Source: Methanobacteriota archaeon (GTDB lineage Archaea; Halobacteriota; Bog-38; Methanoflorentales; Methanoflorentaceae). Taken from it: a stretch of DNA of 15,441 bases. Of this stretch, positions 5,875 through 13,483 are shown piece after piece (position 1 is the stretch's first letter; each line of letters begins with the position of its first letter). The notes beneath the pieces are model-generated. The model was given only the letters and a program-made list of their open reading frames with translations, searched no databases and had not been told where the DNA came from. The DNA is taken from the NCBI GenBank assembly GCA_003170935.1, contig PMYA01000061.1, positions 1 through 15,441 of the forward strand, written 5' to 3'. A program made the translations under genes and the position numbers.

Positions 5875-6191
5875 CTAACAGAATTGCCGTTTGTTAATAC
5901 GCTCTTTGACTAATACTGTTGGGGGGCAGCGCCGCGCGTCTACAAAAATGAGGTAGTCACGCTCTGTACGAGACACACGGCTGTGTATGCCTTTTCCCAA
6001 CTGTTTTTCCCACGAACTAAGTACTATTTTAACTTGTTGGAATATGAGCGTTAGTTCTACTGCAATTGAAAGCCGCTAAATTTAGGACCTTTAGCAAAAA
6101 AACCTTTAGGAAAGCCGCACCGTTCGACCAACCTCTTTAAGGTCTGTGTGTACTCGTTGAGGTAGAAAAAATGCCCATCTTGCGCGAAGCT
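5875..6191 (-). pseudogene. Decayed minus-strand gene, family not recognised
   Basis: This covers about half of the 628-base gap 5616-6243. On the minus strand a 44-codon open frame (6191-6060) gives protein-like text, including YLNEYTQTLKRLVERCGF and PKGFFAKGPKFSGFQLQ, and ends at TAG 6059-6057. A second frame, open for 66 codons (6075-5878, stop TAG 5877-5875), overlaps its end and continues with LTLIFQQVKIVLSSWEKQL, then SRTERDYLIFVDARRCPP. Neither has a credible start, and the switch needs one frameshift. The second frame can be followed further to about 5677 with four stops in it. I read this as one gene with a frameshift and lost 5' end. A six-G run at 5921-5926 lies within it. I cannot name the family, and chance open frames remain possible. 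The rest of the gap shows nothing I can support apart from the hydrolase and TRAM promoter elements. Confidence 0.4.
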
Positions 6192-6200
6192 TTATATTAT
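6191..6200 (+). promoter_or_regulatory. TATA-like box for the TRAM gene
   Basis: TTTATATTAT is followed about 26 bases later by the expected start region near 6222, leaving a leader of roughly 20 bases that contains the Shine-Dalgarno at 6231-6239. Confidence 0.55.
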
Positions 6201-6230
6201 ATCTGCATACAGGTAGATACCTAAGTAAAA

Positions 6231-6239
6231 AGGAGGTGA
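6231..6239 (+). promoter_or_regulatory. Perfect Shine-Dalgarno that fixes a TTG start
   Basis: AGGAGGTGA is a full-length match to the 3' end of archaeal 16S rRNA and ends 4 bases before the TTG at 6244. It is the strongest ribosome-binding site in the window and sets the start of the TRAM protein at this non-ATG codon. Confidence 0.85.
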
Positions 6240-6243
6240 CGTT

Positions 6244-6498
6244 TTGTATAGAGCAAATACTAGAAACAATTTCGGCGGCGGCTACAAGAGCTATGATAGC
6301 AAACCAAAGGCTGCCCCTGTAGATGTCGGAAAGCAATATGACTGTAAAATCGAAGATATTGCCAAACAGGGCGACGGCATAGCTCGTATTAGTGGTTTCG
6401 TGATTTTCGTTCCACACACCAAGATTGGTGACGAAGTTAAGATTGAAATCAAGGCTGTAAAGCGCAACTTCGCTTTTGGTGAAGTAGTCGAAGAGTAA
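6244..6498 (+). CDS. Single-domain TRAM protein (RNA-binding)
   Basis: 84 residues. A short flexible Gly/Asn/Lys-rich N-terminus (YRANTRNNFGGGYKSYDSK) is followed by a complete TRAM domain (about 26-83): VDVGKQYDCKIEDIAKQGDG, then IARISGFVIFVPHTKIGDEV and the closing strands KIEIKAVKRNFAFGEVVE. TRAM is a small OB-like beta-barrel that binds RNA and is otherwise found at the ends of MiaB-type and RumA-type tRNA/rRNA methyltransferases. Stand-alone TRAM proteins are typical of euryarchaeal methanogens and haloarchaea, and one from a cold-living methanogen has been described as an RNA chaperone. The TTG start with perfect Shine-Dalgarno implies high but tuned translation. It is a single-gene unit facing the convergent pantoate kinase gene. 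Confidence 0.9.
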   Translation: MYRANTRNNFGGGYKSYDSKPKAAPVDVGKQYDCKIEDIAKQGDGIARISGFVIFVPHTKIGDEVKIEIKAVKRNFAFGEVVEE

Positions 6499-6603
6499 TC
6501 TAGCTTTCTAAACAACGGAATGGACTGAATTGATGGATTAACTACATTGTTGTTAGAAGTTTGCGCTGCGAGCCTTGACTAATATGTTGTTCTTCCATCT
6601 ACC

Positions 6604-6608
6604 TTTTT
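6604..6608 (+). terminator. T-run downstream of the TRAM gene
   Basis: T5 about 105 bases past the TRAM stop, immediately followed by a hairpin, TGATTG (6608-6613) with CAATCA (6620-6625). It lies between two convergent genes, where transcript ends are expected. Confidence 0.3.
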
Positions 6609-6685
6609 GATTGGTTTAACAATCAGCTTGGTGATGTCCGTCTCTTCAATTTCTCGTTTTATGTGACGTCAATTTTCTAGTCCGT

Positions 6686-7492
6686 TTAGAATATCAGGTA
6701 GGCGCCACGATTGAATATTATTGTCTTTCTAACTTTTCCAAACGCGTTAAGCGCGTTGGCGGGGTCTATTGCATAAACTGCATCTCCGAGCATCGCCATT
6801 GATGCAACACCACCGTTTGCTTCTACCGCTTCGACTGCATCTTGCGCTTTTAGACTTATGAGTTCAGTATCACAGGCAAATTGCCTTGACAAGCGCATAA
6901 ATTCGTTAAAGGTGGGTCTCTTCAAGAGCCTCTGTAACGCAACCGATCCAAACTTGTTTATAATGGCGATTTTGTCTCTGTCTGCTAAGATTTCGGGCGT
7001 TGGGAGGGGCCCAAAGACGACATAAGAAATCTCGAGCGGGGGCGAAGGAATTTGATGCACCGCGTTTTGTTCACGAACGACTATACCGCCTAAAGCTTGG
7101 GCAACAACGTCGCCAATTCCCGTGTTGTTTTTAATTTCTGCCCATTGAGCAATATCGCAGAGGGTATTAAAGCTGTGTTTCAGCCCCCAAAATTCGTTTA
7201 ATGCAAGGGCGGAGCTTAAAGCTCCTGCCCCACTAGTCCCAAGTCCACAGCCCATCGGCCCCGCTAGCTCTGTCCTAACATCGGCACTCTTATCAGACAG
7301 CAAAGCTGAGACTGTTTTTGTGGTGAGTGCCGGATCCTGTCGCCCATTAATATAAACGCTGCCGAGTCCTGCAGAGACTTCAGTTACGGCGCCGTCAGCA
7401 ATAACAATACCGCATCCAATTGAGGAAACCTTCTTCTCGTCAGACTTCAACGCGAAAAAACCTGTAATGTGAAAGGGGCAAAATGCTTTCAT
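6686..7492 (-). CDS. Pantoate kinase (archaeal GHMP-family)
   Basis: 268 residues. Phosphorylates pantoate with ATP to 4-phosphopantoate, the first committed step of the archaeal route to coenzyme A, replacing the bacterial order of pantothenate synthesis before phosphorylation. The N-terminal HITGFF (8-13) and the ATP-binding loop GCGLGTSGAGALS (81-93) are the marks of this GHMP subgroup; NNTGIGDVVAQALGG follows at about 120-134. Length fits the family. The motif that I remember as PGHITGFF reads PFHITGFF here, so Gly is replaced by Phe at position 7. The ATG (7492-7490) shares its first A with the TAA of coaBC, so translation is probably coupled. The partner phosphopantothenate synthetase is not in the window. 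Confidence 0.88.
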   Translation of the reverse strand: MKAFCPFHITGFFALKSDEKKVSSIGCGIVIADGAVTEVSAGLGSVYINGRQDPALTTKTVSALLSDKSADVRTELAGPMGCGLGTSGAGALSSALALNEFWGLKHSFNTLCDIAQWAEIKNNTGIGDVVAQALGGIVVREQNAVHQIPSPPLEISYVVFGPLPTPEILADRDKIAIINKFGSVALQRLLKRPTFNEFMRLSRQFACDTELISLKAQDAVEAVEANGGVASMAMLGDAVYAIDPANALNAFGKVRKTIIFNRGAYLIF

Positions 7493-8643
7493 TAGTGGTT
7501 CATTTTCTTAACAATAGCGTCAACAATCTTCACTGCGAGAAATGCCTTATCACCTTGATACCGTTCGACGTCCGAATCTACGATGTAAATTTCGTTGTCT
7601 TTAGTGCCCATTCCGCGCAATGTAACGTCGTTTGCTACCACTAAATCAACCGGTATCGACCGGGCACATTCAATAAGTTCATCCGGAGTCGAATTAGTTT
7701 CCGCTTTAAAGCAGACTACAAAAAGATGTGGATACTTCGCTTGAACTATGTTAGTAAGCTTTGGTACCTTACTAAACTCGAGATGAAGCTCTTGGCCGGA
7801 TCTAATCTTTTCATCGCGTTTATCTACGGTGAAGTCGGAAATAGCCGCCGTGTTGATAAATATGTCATATCCTTTATCAAGCTCCGTAAGGACCGCATTG
7901 CTCATCTCTGCAGCACTTTCCACATGTATCTGATTTACGAGTTGTGCATTACTATTGTGCACGATAGTAACGTCAGCCCCCCTTCTAAAAGCTTCATAAG
8001 CAATTTCCCTGCCAGTTCGCCCTGAGCTTCTTGTGGTGAGAATACGAATCGGGTCAAGGGCCTCTATTGTTGCACCGCTTGTTATCAACACTTTCTTTTT
8101 TGCTAAATCCCATCTGGACAGAAGACGCTCGACGGTGAGCACGATTTCGCTCATATCCGCAAATTTTGCCCTGTCTTCTTCGATACGCGGCCAAACGAAA
8201 TGAACCAACTCTCCCAAGCGATCGATGTTCTCTTTGACAAATGGCTGAGAATACATAGATAAGTGCATCGCAGGAACTATCACTACGGGTTTGCCCGATC
8301 CTATGGCCGTAACTGCACACGTCGTTACAGGAGTATCGTCAATGCCACGAGCTACCTTGCCTATTGTATTTGCTGTACAAGGCGCTATCAAAAGCAAATC
8401 TGCCGAACCACCCTTTCCTAAAAAAGCGACGTGCTCTACCTTTCCCGTGAGTTCATTAATTACCGGGTTCTGTGAGGCGTATTCTAACGCGTTAGTGTGA
8501 ATTATCCGTCGTGCTGCTGGTGTCGTAACGACGTGCACAGCTGCACCCCTTCTCCTGAGCTTGCGGATCAGCTTGATAGTCTCTACTGCTGCAATACTGC
8601 CTGTGACACCTACTATAACGGTTTTACCTTCCAAGCTGCTCAT
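7492..8643 (-). CDS. coaBC: CoaBC, phosphopantothenoylcysteine synthetase/decarboxylase
   Basis: 383-residue bifunctional flavoprotein of coenzyme A synthesis. The N-terminal CoaC half (about 6-175) carries the FMN-binding start VIVGVTGSIAA, the catalytic-type His71 (VEHV), APCTANTIGK (87-96) and PAMHLSMY (124-131). The C-terminal CoaB half (about 184-380) begins VLITSGATIEALDPIR and has TTRSSGRTGREIAYEA, NTAAISDF and VVANDV. It joins cysteine to 4-phosphopantothenate and decarboxylates the product to phosphopantetheine. Two points match archaeal rather than bacterial forms: PAMH in place of PAMN, and a flap region (EEDRAKFADM) without the cysteine of the Escherichia coli enzyme. The gene leads the two-gene CoA unit with pantoate kinase and is divergent from argH. 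Confidence 0.93.
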   Translation of the reverse strand: MSSLEGKTVIVGVTGSIAAVETIKLIRKLRRRGAAVHVVTTPAARRIIHTNALEYASQNPVINELTGKVEHVAFLGKGGSADLLLIAPCTANTIGKVARGIDDTPVTTCAVTAIGSGKPVVIVPAMHLSMYSQPFVKENIDRLGELVHFVWPRIEEDRAKFADMSEIVLTVERLLSRWDLAKKKVLITSGATIEALDPIRILTTRSSGRTGREIAYEAFRRGADVTIVHNSNAQLVNQIHVESAAEMSNAVLTELDKGYDIFINTAAISDFTVDKRDEKIRSGQELHLEFSKVPKLTNIVQAKYPHLFVVCFKAETNSTPDELIECARSIPVDLVVANDVTLRGMGTKDNEIYIVDSDVERYQGDKAFLAVKIVDAIVKKMNH

Positions 8644-8826
8644 ATTCGAATAAGATTTACGTCCAAGTCAGAGTCTGTTTGTTCAAAGATTAACTTTTGC
8701 ATCGAACTAGAAGAATACGTTACGCACGTCACCTTAGAAGAATATTGCTGAGATCAAAACGTTGGCAACGCGCTAACTTTAAAGGACATTGAAAGTCTCG
8801 TCGATACTATCAAGCGAAATACATAA
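8641..8826 (+). other. Divergent promoter gap with a possible coding relic and direct repeat
   Basis: The 208-base gap between coaBC and argH holds a repeated 10-mer TAGAAGAATA (8708-8717 and 8735-8744, 27 bases apart). In one plus frame the gap reads IELEEYVTHVTLEEYC, a TGA at 8749-8751, and then NALTLKDIESLVDTIKRNT to TAA at 8824-8826. No start codon precedes it. It may be a broken small gene, and then the repeat simply encodes LEEY twice; or the repeat may be a regulator site and the frame chance. Confidence 0.3.
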
Positions 8827-8827
8827 T
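8814..8827 (+). promoter_or_regulatory. BRE/TATA-like element of the argH-gatDE operon
   Basis: CGAAA followed by TACATAAT resembles a BRE plus TATA box. Its centre lies about 30 bases before the argH ATG, so the message would begin at or within a few bases of the start codon, consistent with the lack of a well-placed Shine-Dalgarno. Confidence 0.5.
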
Positions 8828-8851
8828 ACCCGTCCGTTCATCTGAGATGTA

Positions 8852-10312
8852 ATGACGCAGAACATTATTCGGAAGGGCCGTCTTATGGAGTTCGATGAGC
8901 GCGCGTCACGATTTATCACCTCCATTGCTGCAGACGAGTGGCTCTTTCGTTATGACATTCTCGTTGATCTCGCGCACTTGAAGATGCTCTGTAAGCAGGC
9001 GATAATATCACAAACGACTTACAAAACTCTTAAAAAAACACTGCTTTACATAAATGAGCGTGGGTACGCTTTTTTACCGAAGGACGTAGACGATGTCCAC
9101 GTTGCGATTGAAACAACCCTCACAGATGAGGTGGGACCTGCGCAAGCTGGCTGGCTACACGTAGGTCGGTCGAGAAATGACGAGGTTGCAACGTGTATTC
9201 GCATGGCTGTACGTGATAAGTTACTTTTGCTCAAAGATGCCATTCTATCTTTGCAAAGTACACTATTAAAACGGTCAGCTGAAAACCTGTCCACCGTAAT
9301 GCCGGGTTTTACACATTTGCAGCACGCTCAGCCTACGACACTCGGGCACTATCTGCTCGCACATTATGATGCCTTGGAGCGAGACTTGACGCGCTCGGAG
9401 AATAGCTATGATCGAACAAACAAATCGCCATTAGGGGCGGCAGCTTTTGCCTCTACTGGCTGGCCGCTCGATCGTGATTCGACGGCACTAGCTCTCGGTT
9501 TCGACGGAATTATTGAGAACTCGATGGACGCAGTGAGCACCCGCGACTTCGTCATAGAGGTGCTAGCAACTGCCTCAAACCTTATGATAACGCTTAGCCG
9601 CCTTTCAGAAGAACTTATACTCTGGAGCACATCCGAGTTTGGCTACGTGGAATTGGATGACAAGTTTGCTTCGACAAGCTCTATTATGCCGCAGAAGAAG
9701 AATCCGGACCCGCTTGAACTGACGCGCGCAAAAACGGGAACGGTTATCGGAGCGCTCACGGCTAGCTTGGTGATTTGTAAGGCACTTCCATATAGCTATA
9801 ATCTTGATTTGCAGGAGGTAACTCCGCATCTACACCAAGCGATAAATGCTGCAATCGACTGTGTCCGGATTGTCCAAGCTGTTCTAGAAACGCTTGTTAT
9901 TAACACAGAACGGCTAGCTGATATGGGTTCAGTAGGATTCACAACGGCAACCGAGCTAGCAGATACCATTGCTCGAACGACTAGCGTTCCTTTTAGAACC
10001 GCACACACCATTGTCGGCGAAGTCGTTCGAATCGGTAAGTGCGATCTTGATACTATCAATCAAGTTGGTAAAAGGCATGTTGGAAAGCCTTTGTCTCTCC
10101 TTGGTTTGACAGCTAGCGACGTTAGAGAGGCGCTTGACGTCAGTCATAACATTGCCAAGAGGAATGTTACGGGTGGGCCCGCAGAAAGTGAGGTAGCGCG
10201 TATGATAAAAGCACGACGCAAGCATTTGCGATCTCAAAAGCGACGCCTCTCGCTACAGCAGAACACCCTACAAATGATGGAGAAGGACCTGTTGGACCAT
10301 TCTGATGTCTAA
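8852..10312 (+). CDS. argH: Argininosuccinate lyase
   Basis: 486 residues; splits argininosuccinate to arginine and fumarate, the last step of arginine synthesis, as a cytosolic homotetramer. It shows the lyase superfamily landmarks: HVGRSRNDEVAT (103-114), FTHLQHAQPTT (153-163, with catalytic-type His155) and the signature loop STSSIMPQKKNPDPLE (274-289, Ser277 as the catalytic-type serine). In the general signature the position of Thr275 is usually Gly; STSSIMPQKKNP is a form I associate with methanogens. The N-terminus MTQNIIRKGRLMEFDERASRF aligns with the usual start, so ATG 8852 is preferred over the internal ATG 8885. It is the first gene of the operon, overlaps gatD by 8 bases, and ends in a basic, Gln-rich tail. 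Confidence 0.95.
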   Translation: MTQNIIRKGRLMEFDERASRFITSIAADEWLFRYDILVDLAHLKMLCKQAIISQTTYKTLKKTLLYINERGYAFLPKDVDDVHVAIETTLTDEVGPAQAGWLHVGRSRNDEVATCIRMAVRDKLLLLKDAILSLQSTLLKRSAENLSTVMPGFTHLQHAQPTTLGHYLLAHYDALERDLTRSENSYDRTNKSPLGAAAFASTGWPLDRDSTALALGFDGIIENSMDAVSTRDFVIEVLATASNLMITLSRLSEELILWSTSEFGYVELDDKFASTSSIMPQKKNPDPLELTRAKTGTVIGALTASLVICKALPYSYNLDLQEVTPHLHQAINAAIDCVRIVQAVLETLVINTERLADMGSVGFTTATELADTIARTTSVPFRTAHTIVGEVVRIGKCDLDTINQVGKRHVGKPLSLLGLTASDVREALDVSHNIAKRNVTGGPAESEVARMIKARRKHLRSQKRRLSLQQNTLQMMEKDLLDHSDV

Positions 10313-11579
10313 AATCGAAGACATACAACACGGTGATCACGTCAAAGTGGTCAAGGACGGGGAAGAGTTTTTTGGCGTGCTTATGCCAAATGCAACAACC
10401 GATGTTATAATTAAGCTAAAAAGCGGTTATAACGTCGGTTTTGCGCCTGAGGGCCTACACGTTACGCTCGTCAAAAAGAGGGGACCTGTAACTGCTGTAA
10501 GACCATCGCGTTCTATACGTCCTGAGTTGCCGCGTTTGAGCATTATCTCTACAGGGGGCACCATCGCAAGTAAAATTGACTACCGAACAGGCGCAGTAAC
10601 GAGTCAATTCGACGCTGAAGACATAATCGACGCAATACCCAGCTTAGCTGAAATCGCTAACATCGAAGGTGTGATGCTTTACAACATTCTAAGCGAAAAT
10701 ATGCAGCCAAAGTTGTGGTCTGAGCTTGCCTTATGCGTTTATAATCAAGTCCGTGCAGGAGCGTATGGGGTGCTTGTGACACACGGTACAGACACCTTAG
10801 GGTACAGCGCTGCAGCTTTATCATTCATGCTGCAGGTGCCCGTGCCAGTCATGCTCGTTGGCTCACAGCGATCGGCTGATCGCCCGAGCAGTGACAACGT
10901 CGTTAACGCGACCTGTGCAGCTGTAGCAGCTACAAGTGACCTCGCAGGTGTTTTTACGGTGATGCATGAAGATGCTTCCGATGACACTTGTCTCGTTCAT
11001 CTGGGAACTCGTACGAAGAAGTTGCATACGTCACGACGCGACGCCTTTCGATCAGTCAATGCAGACCCTGTGGCACGCGTTAAGTTTCAGGAAAGATCGC
11101 TCCAGTTCTTATCTGATCAGATTGGCCGAGGAGGATGCGAACTCTCCGTTCATCCAAAGATTGAGCCGAAATGTGCCCTTATAAAATTTTTCCCAGGAGC
11201 GAATCACGACATTATGAACTTCTACTTAACGCAAGGATATAAGGGTTTAGTTATCGAAGGAACAGGTCTGGGACACGTTATGAGTGAGTGGGTCCCACAC
11301 GTGAAAGAAATTACAGAGGTTATCCCGGTTGTAATGACCTCTCAGTGTGTCTACGGAGCTGTGTGCGATAGGGTATACGATACCGGTCGTGACCTCTTAA
11401 AAGCCGGGATAATTGAGGGTGGCGATATGCTCAGTGAAACTGCACTCGTTAAACTAATGTGGGTGCTTGGCCAGACGTCTGATCGCGAAGAGATTCGAAA
11501 GCTTATGCGAACCAACATTGCTGGCGAAATAACTGTTGACGAAAGCAGGACGTGGGAAACGTTTGAGGAGTTGCCGTGA
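10305..11579 (+). CDS. gatD: Glu-tRNA(Gln) amidotransferase subunit D
   Basis: 424 residues. The glutaminase/asparaginase-like subunit that releases ammonia for conversion of Glu-tRNA(Gln) to Gln-tRNA(Gln), in complex with GatE. Residues 1-70 form the small N-terminal barrel domain special to GatD (HGDHVKVVKDGEEFFGVLMP). The L-asparaginase-type domain starts at about 77 with LSIISTGGTIASK (Thr86), then VTHGTDTLG (Thr162, Asp163), LVGSQRSADRPSSDN, and TRTKKLHTSRRDAF with Lys239, so all four catalytic-type residues are present. The C-terminal half has VIEGTGLGHV and a GGDMLSETALVKLMW motif. ATG 10305 overlaps the end of argH by 8 bases, and the TGA overlaps the gatE GTG by 4, indicating coupled translation of the two subunits. 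Confidence 0.96.
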   Translation: MSKIEDIQHGDHVKVVKDGEEFFGVLMPNATTDVIIKLKSGYNVGFAPEGLHVTLVKKRGPVTAVRPSRSIRPELPRLSIISTGGTIASKIDYRTGAVTSQFDAEDIIDAIPSLAEIANIEGVMLYNILSENMQPKLWSELALCVYNQVRAGAYGVLVTHGTDTLGYSAAALSFMLQVPVPVMLVGSQRSADRPSSDNVVNATCAAVAATSDLAGVFTVMHEDASDDTCLVHLGTRTKKLHTSRRDAFRSVNADPVARVKFQERSLQFLSDQIGRGGCELSVHPKIEPKCALIKFFPGANHDIMNFYLTQGYKGLVIEGTGLGHVMSEWVPHVKEITEVIPVVMTSQCVYGAVCDRVYDTGRDLLKAGIIEGGDMLSETALVKLMWVLGQTSDREEIRKLMRTNIAGEITVDESRTWETFEELP

Positions 11580-13471
11580 AGGATCTTGACTATGTGAAAA
11601 TTGGCTTGAAAGCCGGCTTAGAGATTCATCAACAGCTCAACACCACGTCAAAGCTATTCTGCAGTAGTCCGACTGAATTGAAAGACACTAAAGATGCGAC
11701 TTATGAGTTTTATCGCTATTTACGCCCTTCTAAGAGTGAATTGGGTGAAATTGACCGGGCTGCGATGGAAGAGGGGATAGGCACCAGGCGGTTTACTTAC
11801 AAAGCATATGCAAGCACAGGCCTTGTGGAAAATGACGATGAGCCGCCGATGGAAATAAATCTAGAAGCCCTCAAAATTGCTCTTCAAATAGCCCTTTTGC
11901 TTCAGATGCAACCGTTCGAACAAATCCACACTATGCGAAAATTGGTGATCGACGGGTCGAATACTAGTGGTTTCCAACGAACGGCGCTTTTAGCAGTAGA
12001 CGGACAAGTATCCCTAAGGGGCGGTTCCGTTAGGATCGACACACTTTCCGTCGAAGAGGAAGCTGCGCAAATCGTCGACAAGGACGTCTATTCGCTCGAT
12101 CGGCTCGGCATTCCTCTCGTTGAAATCGGCTCTGCCCCTGATTTAAAGACGCCCAAGATGGTCAAAGAGCTTGCTCTAACAATTGGAACGATTTTGCGTG
12201 CTTGCAGAGTTAAGCGAGGGTTGGGAACGATTAGGCAGGATATAAATATCTCCATTGTAGGGGGTGCGCGGGTCGAAATCAAGGGCGTTCAAGCGCTCGA
12301 TTTAATAGAGGATATCGTACGCTTTGAAGTTTCGAGGCAGCTTAACTTGCTCAAGATCAGGGATGAGTTGCGGTCCAGGGGGGCTCACGTAGAAGGCCCC
12401 ATTGAGGTCACCTCAATATTCACCCGGACTGAATCAAAAATCCTTAAGAAGAAACGTGTTTGGGGGGTGTTACTTCTTGGTTTTGCCGACCTCGTGGGAA
12501 AAGAAATACAGCCAGGTCGCCGACTGGGTTCCGAATTCGCAGATCGGGCAAAAAAGAGGGGTGTCGCAGGTATATTTCACACCGACGAGTTGCCACGTTA
12601 TGGAATCTCAAATAAAGAAAAAGAGGCGTTACTGCAACTCCTAGAGGCTAAAAAAGGCGATGCAGCTGTCATAATTGCTGACGAAAGTGCCGAGATGAGT
12701 GTTGAAGCAATATCTGCGGTTATAGAGCGCGCGAATAAAGCTATTGACGGTGTGCCTGAAGAGACGCGTCGCGCTTTGGATGACGGGTGCTCCGAATACC
12801 TGCGACCCCTACCAGGTGCTGCCCGCATGTACCCAGAAACGGACGTTACCCCTATCGCTCTTCCGATAGAGATTATCGAACGTGTTAAGCGGCACTTGCC
12901 AGAGAAGCTTGAAGATAAGACCCAAAGATATAAGCTTGATTTCCTTTTAAACGACGAATTAGCTCATCAAATTGCGCGTTCCGAAAATAATCAACTTTTT
13001 GAAGAAGTTATGAACCTTTGGTGTGAGAAAGACAGTGGCATAACAAAAGACGAAAAAAAAGATGCTGCTACACTTGTGGTAAGGACGCTAGAAGGCGTCA
13101 TCGCGGAACTTAAGAGGGAAGACGTGCCCGTTGATAGATTGAAGCGTGAACATATCCTCGGTGTTTTTCGTCTTGTAAGAGATAAAACCATATCTAAGGA
13201 AGGTGTGCCAAAGGTTCTTCGGCTGCTGGCAGAATACGATACAAAAACTGCAGACGAAGCCGCAATAGAATTAGGATTCATCATGTTAAGTGAGAGCGAA
13301 CTTAATACGATCGTCGAGGAAATAGTTCAGTCGCAGCTCGATCTCATAAAAGCAAAAGGAGTGGGAGCTATAGGTCCTCTAATGGGCGTTGTTATGAAAC
13401 AAGTCCGAGGTAAAGCGGACGGAAAACTCGTGAATGAGGTGCTCCGGGCCAAGGTTCTGTCTGTCCTTTAG
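11576..13471 (+). CDS. gatE: Glu-tRNA(Gln) amidotransferase subunit E
   Basis: 631 residues; the kinase/transamidase subunit that activates the glutamate on tRNA(Gln) and receives ammonia from GatD. The cradle domain of the GatB/GatE family has GLEIHQQL (14-21), KLVIDGSNTSGFQRT (122-136), SLDRLGIPLVEI (173-184), RQDINISI (220-227) and EIKGVQ (234-239). An insertion domain of the AspRS type (about 285-405), which separates GatE from GatB, is visible, with GKEIQPGRRLGSEFADRAKK near its start. Then comes MYPETDVTP, and a helical plus YqeY-like tail (about 480-631) ends with IGPLMGVVMKQVRGKADG, used for tRNA(Gln) recognition. The start is GTG 11576, inside the gatD stop. In KLFCSSP only one Cys is present where many relatives have two. 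Length is normal. Confidence 0.96.
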   Translation: MKDLDYVKIGLKAGLEIHQQLNTTSKLFCSSPTELKDTKDATYEFYRYLRPSKSELGEIDRAAMEEGIGTRRFTYKAYASTGLVENDDEPPMEINLEALKIALQIALLLQMQPFEQIHTMRKLVIDGSNTSGFQRTALLAVDGQVSLRGGSVRIDTLSVEEEAAQIVDKDVYSLDRLGIPLVEIGSAPDLKTPKMVKELALTIGTILRACRVKRGLGTIRQDINISIVGGARVEIKGVQALDLIEDIVRFEVSRQLNLLKIRDELRSRGAHVEGPIEVTSIFTRTESKILKKKRVWGVLLLGFADLVGKEIQPGRRLGSEFADRAKKRGVAGIFHTDELPRYGISNKEKEALLQLLEAKKGDAAVIIADESAEMSVEAISAVIERANKAIDGVPEETRRALDDGCSEYLRPLPGAARMYPETDVTPIALPIEIIERVKRHLPEKLEDKTQRYKLDFLLNDELAHQIARSENNQLFEEVMNLWCEKDSGITKDEKKDAATLVVRTLEGVIAELKREDVPVDRLKREHILGVFRLVRDKTISKEGVPKVLRLLAEYDTKTADEAAIELGFIMLSESELNTIVEEIVQSQLDLIKAKGVGAIGPLMGVVMKQVRGKADGKLVNEVLRAKVLSVL

Positions 13472-13483
13472 TAGAACATTCAT

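Noticed and set aside
4573..5968. ACGCTCTGTA occurring in both large intergenic gaps (4573-4582 and 5959-5968).
   Set aside because: A shared 10-mer is expected by chance between spacers of this size, and the flanks do not align.
5973..5994. ACACA-CGGC-TGTGT hairpin followed shortly by TTTT, resembling a terminator.
   Set aside because: No intact plus-strand gene ends upstream, and it lies inside the minus-strand relic; a 5-base stem is easily chance.
6068..6118. Direct repeats GAAAGCCGC (6068-6076, 6110-6118) and ACCTTTAG (6087-6094, 6102-6109) upstream of the TRAM gene.
   Set aside because: They fall inside the minus-strand relic and encode its Gly/Phe/Lys-rich text (GFPKGFFAKGPKFSGF), so coding repetition explains them without a regulatory role.
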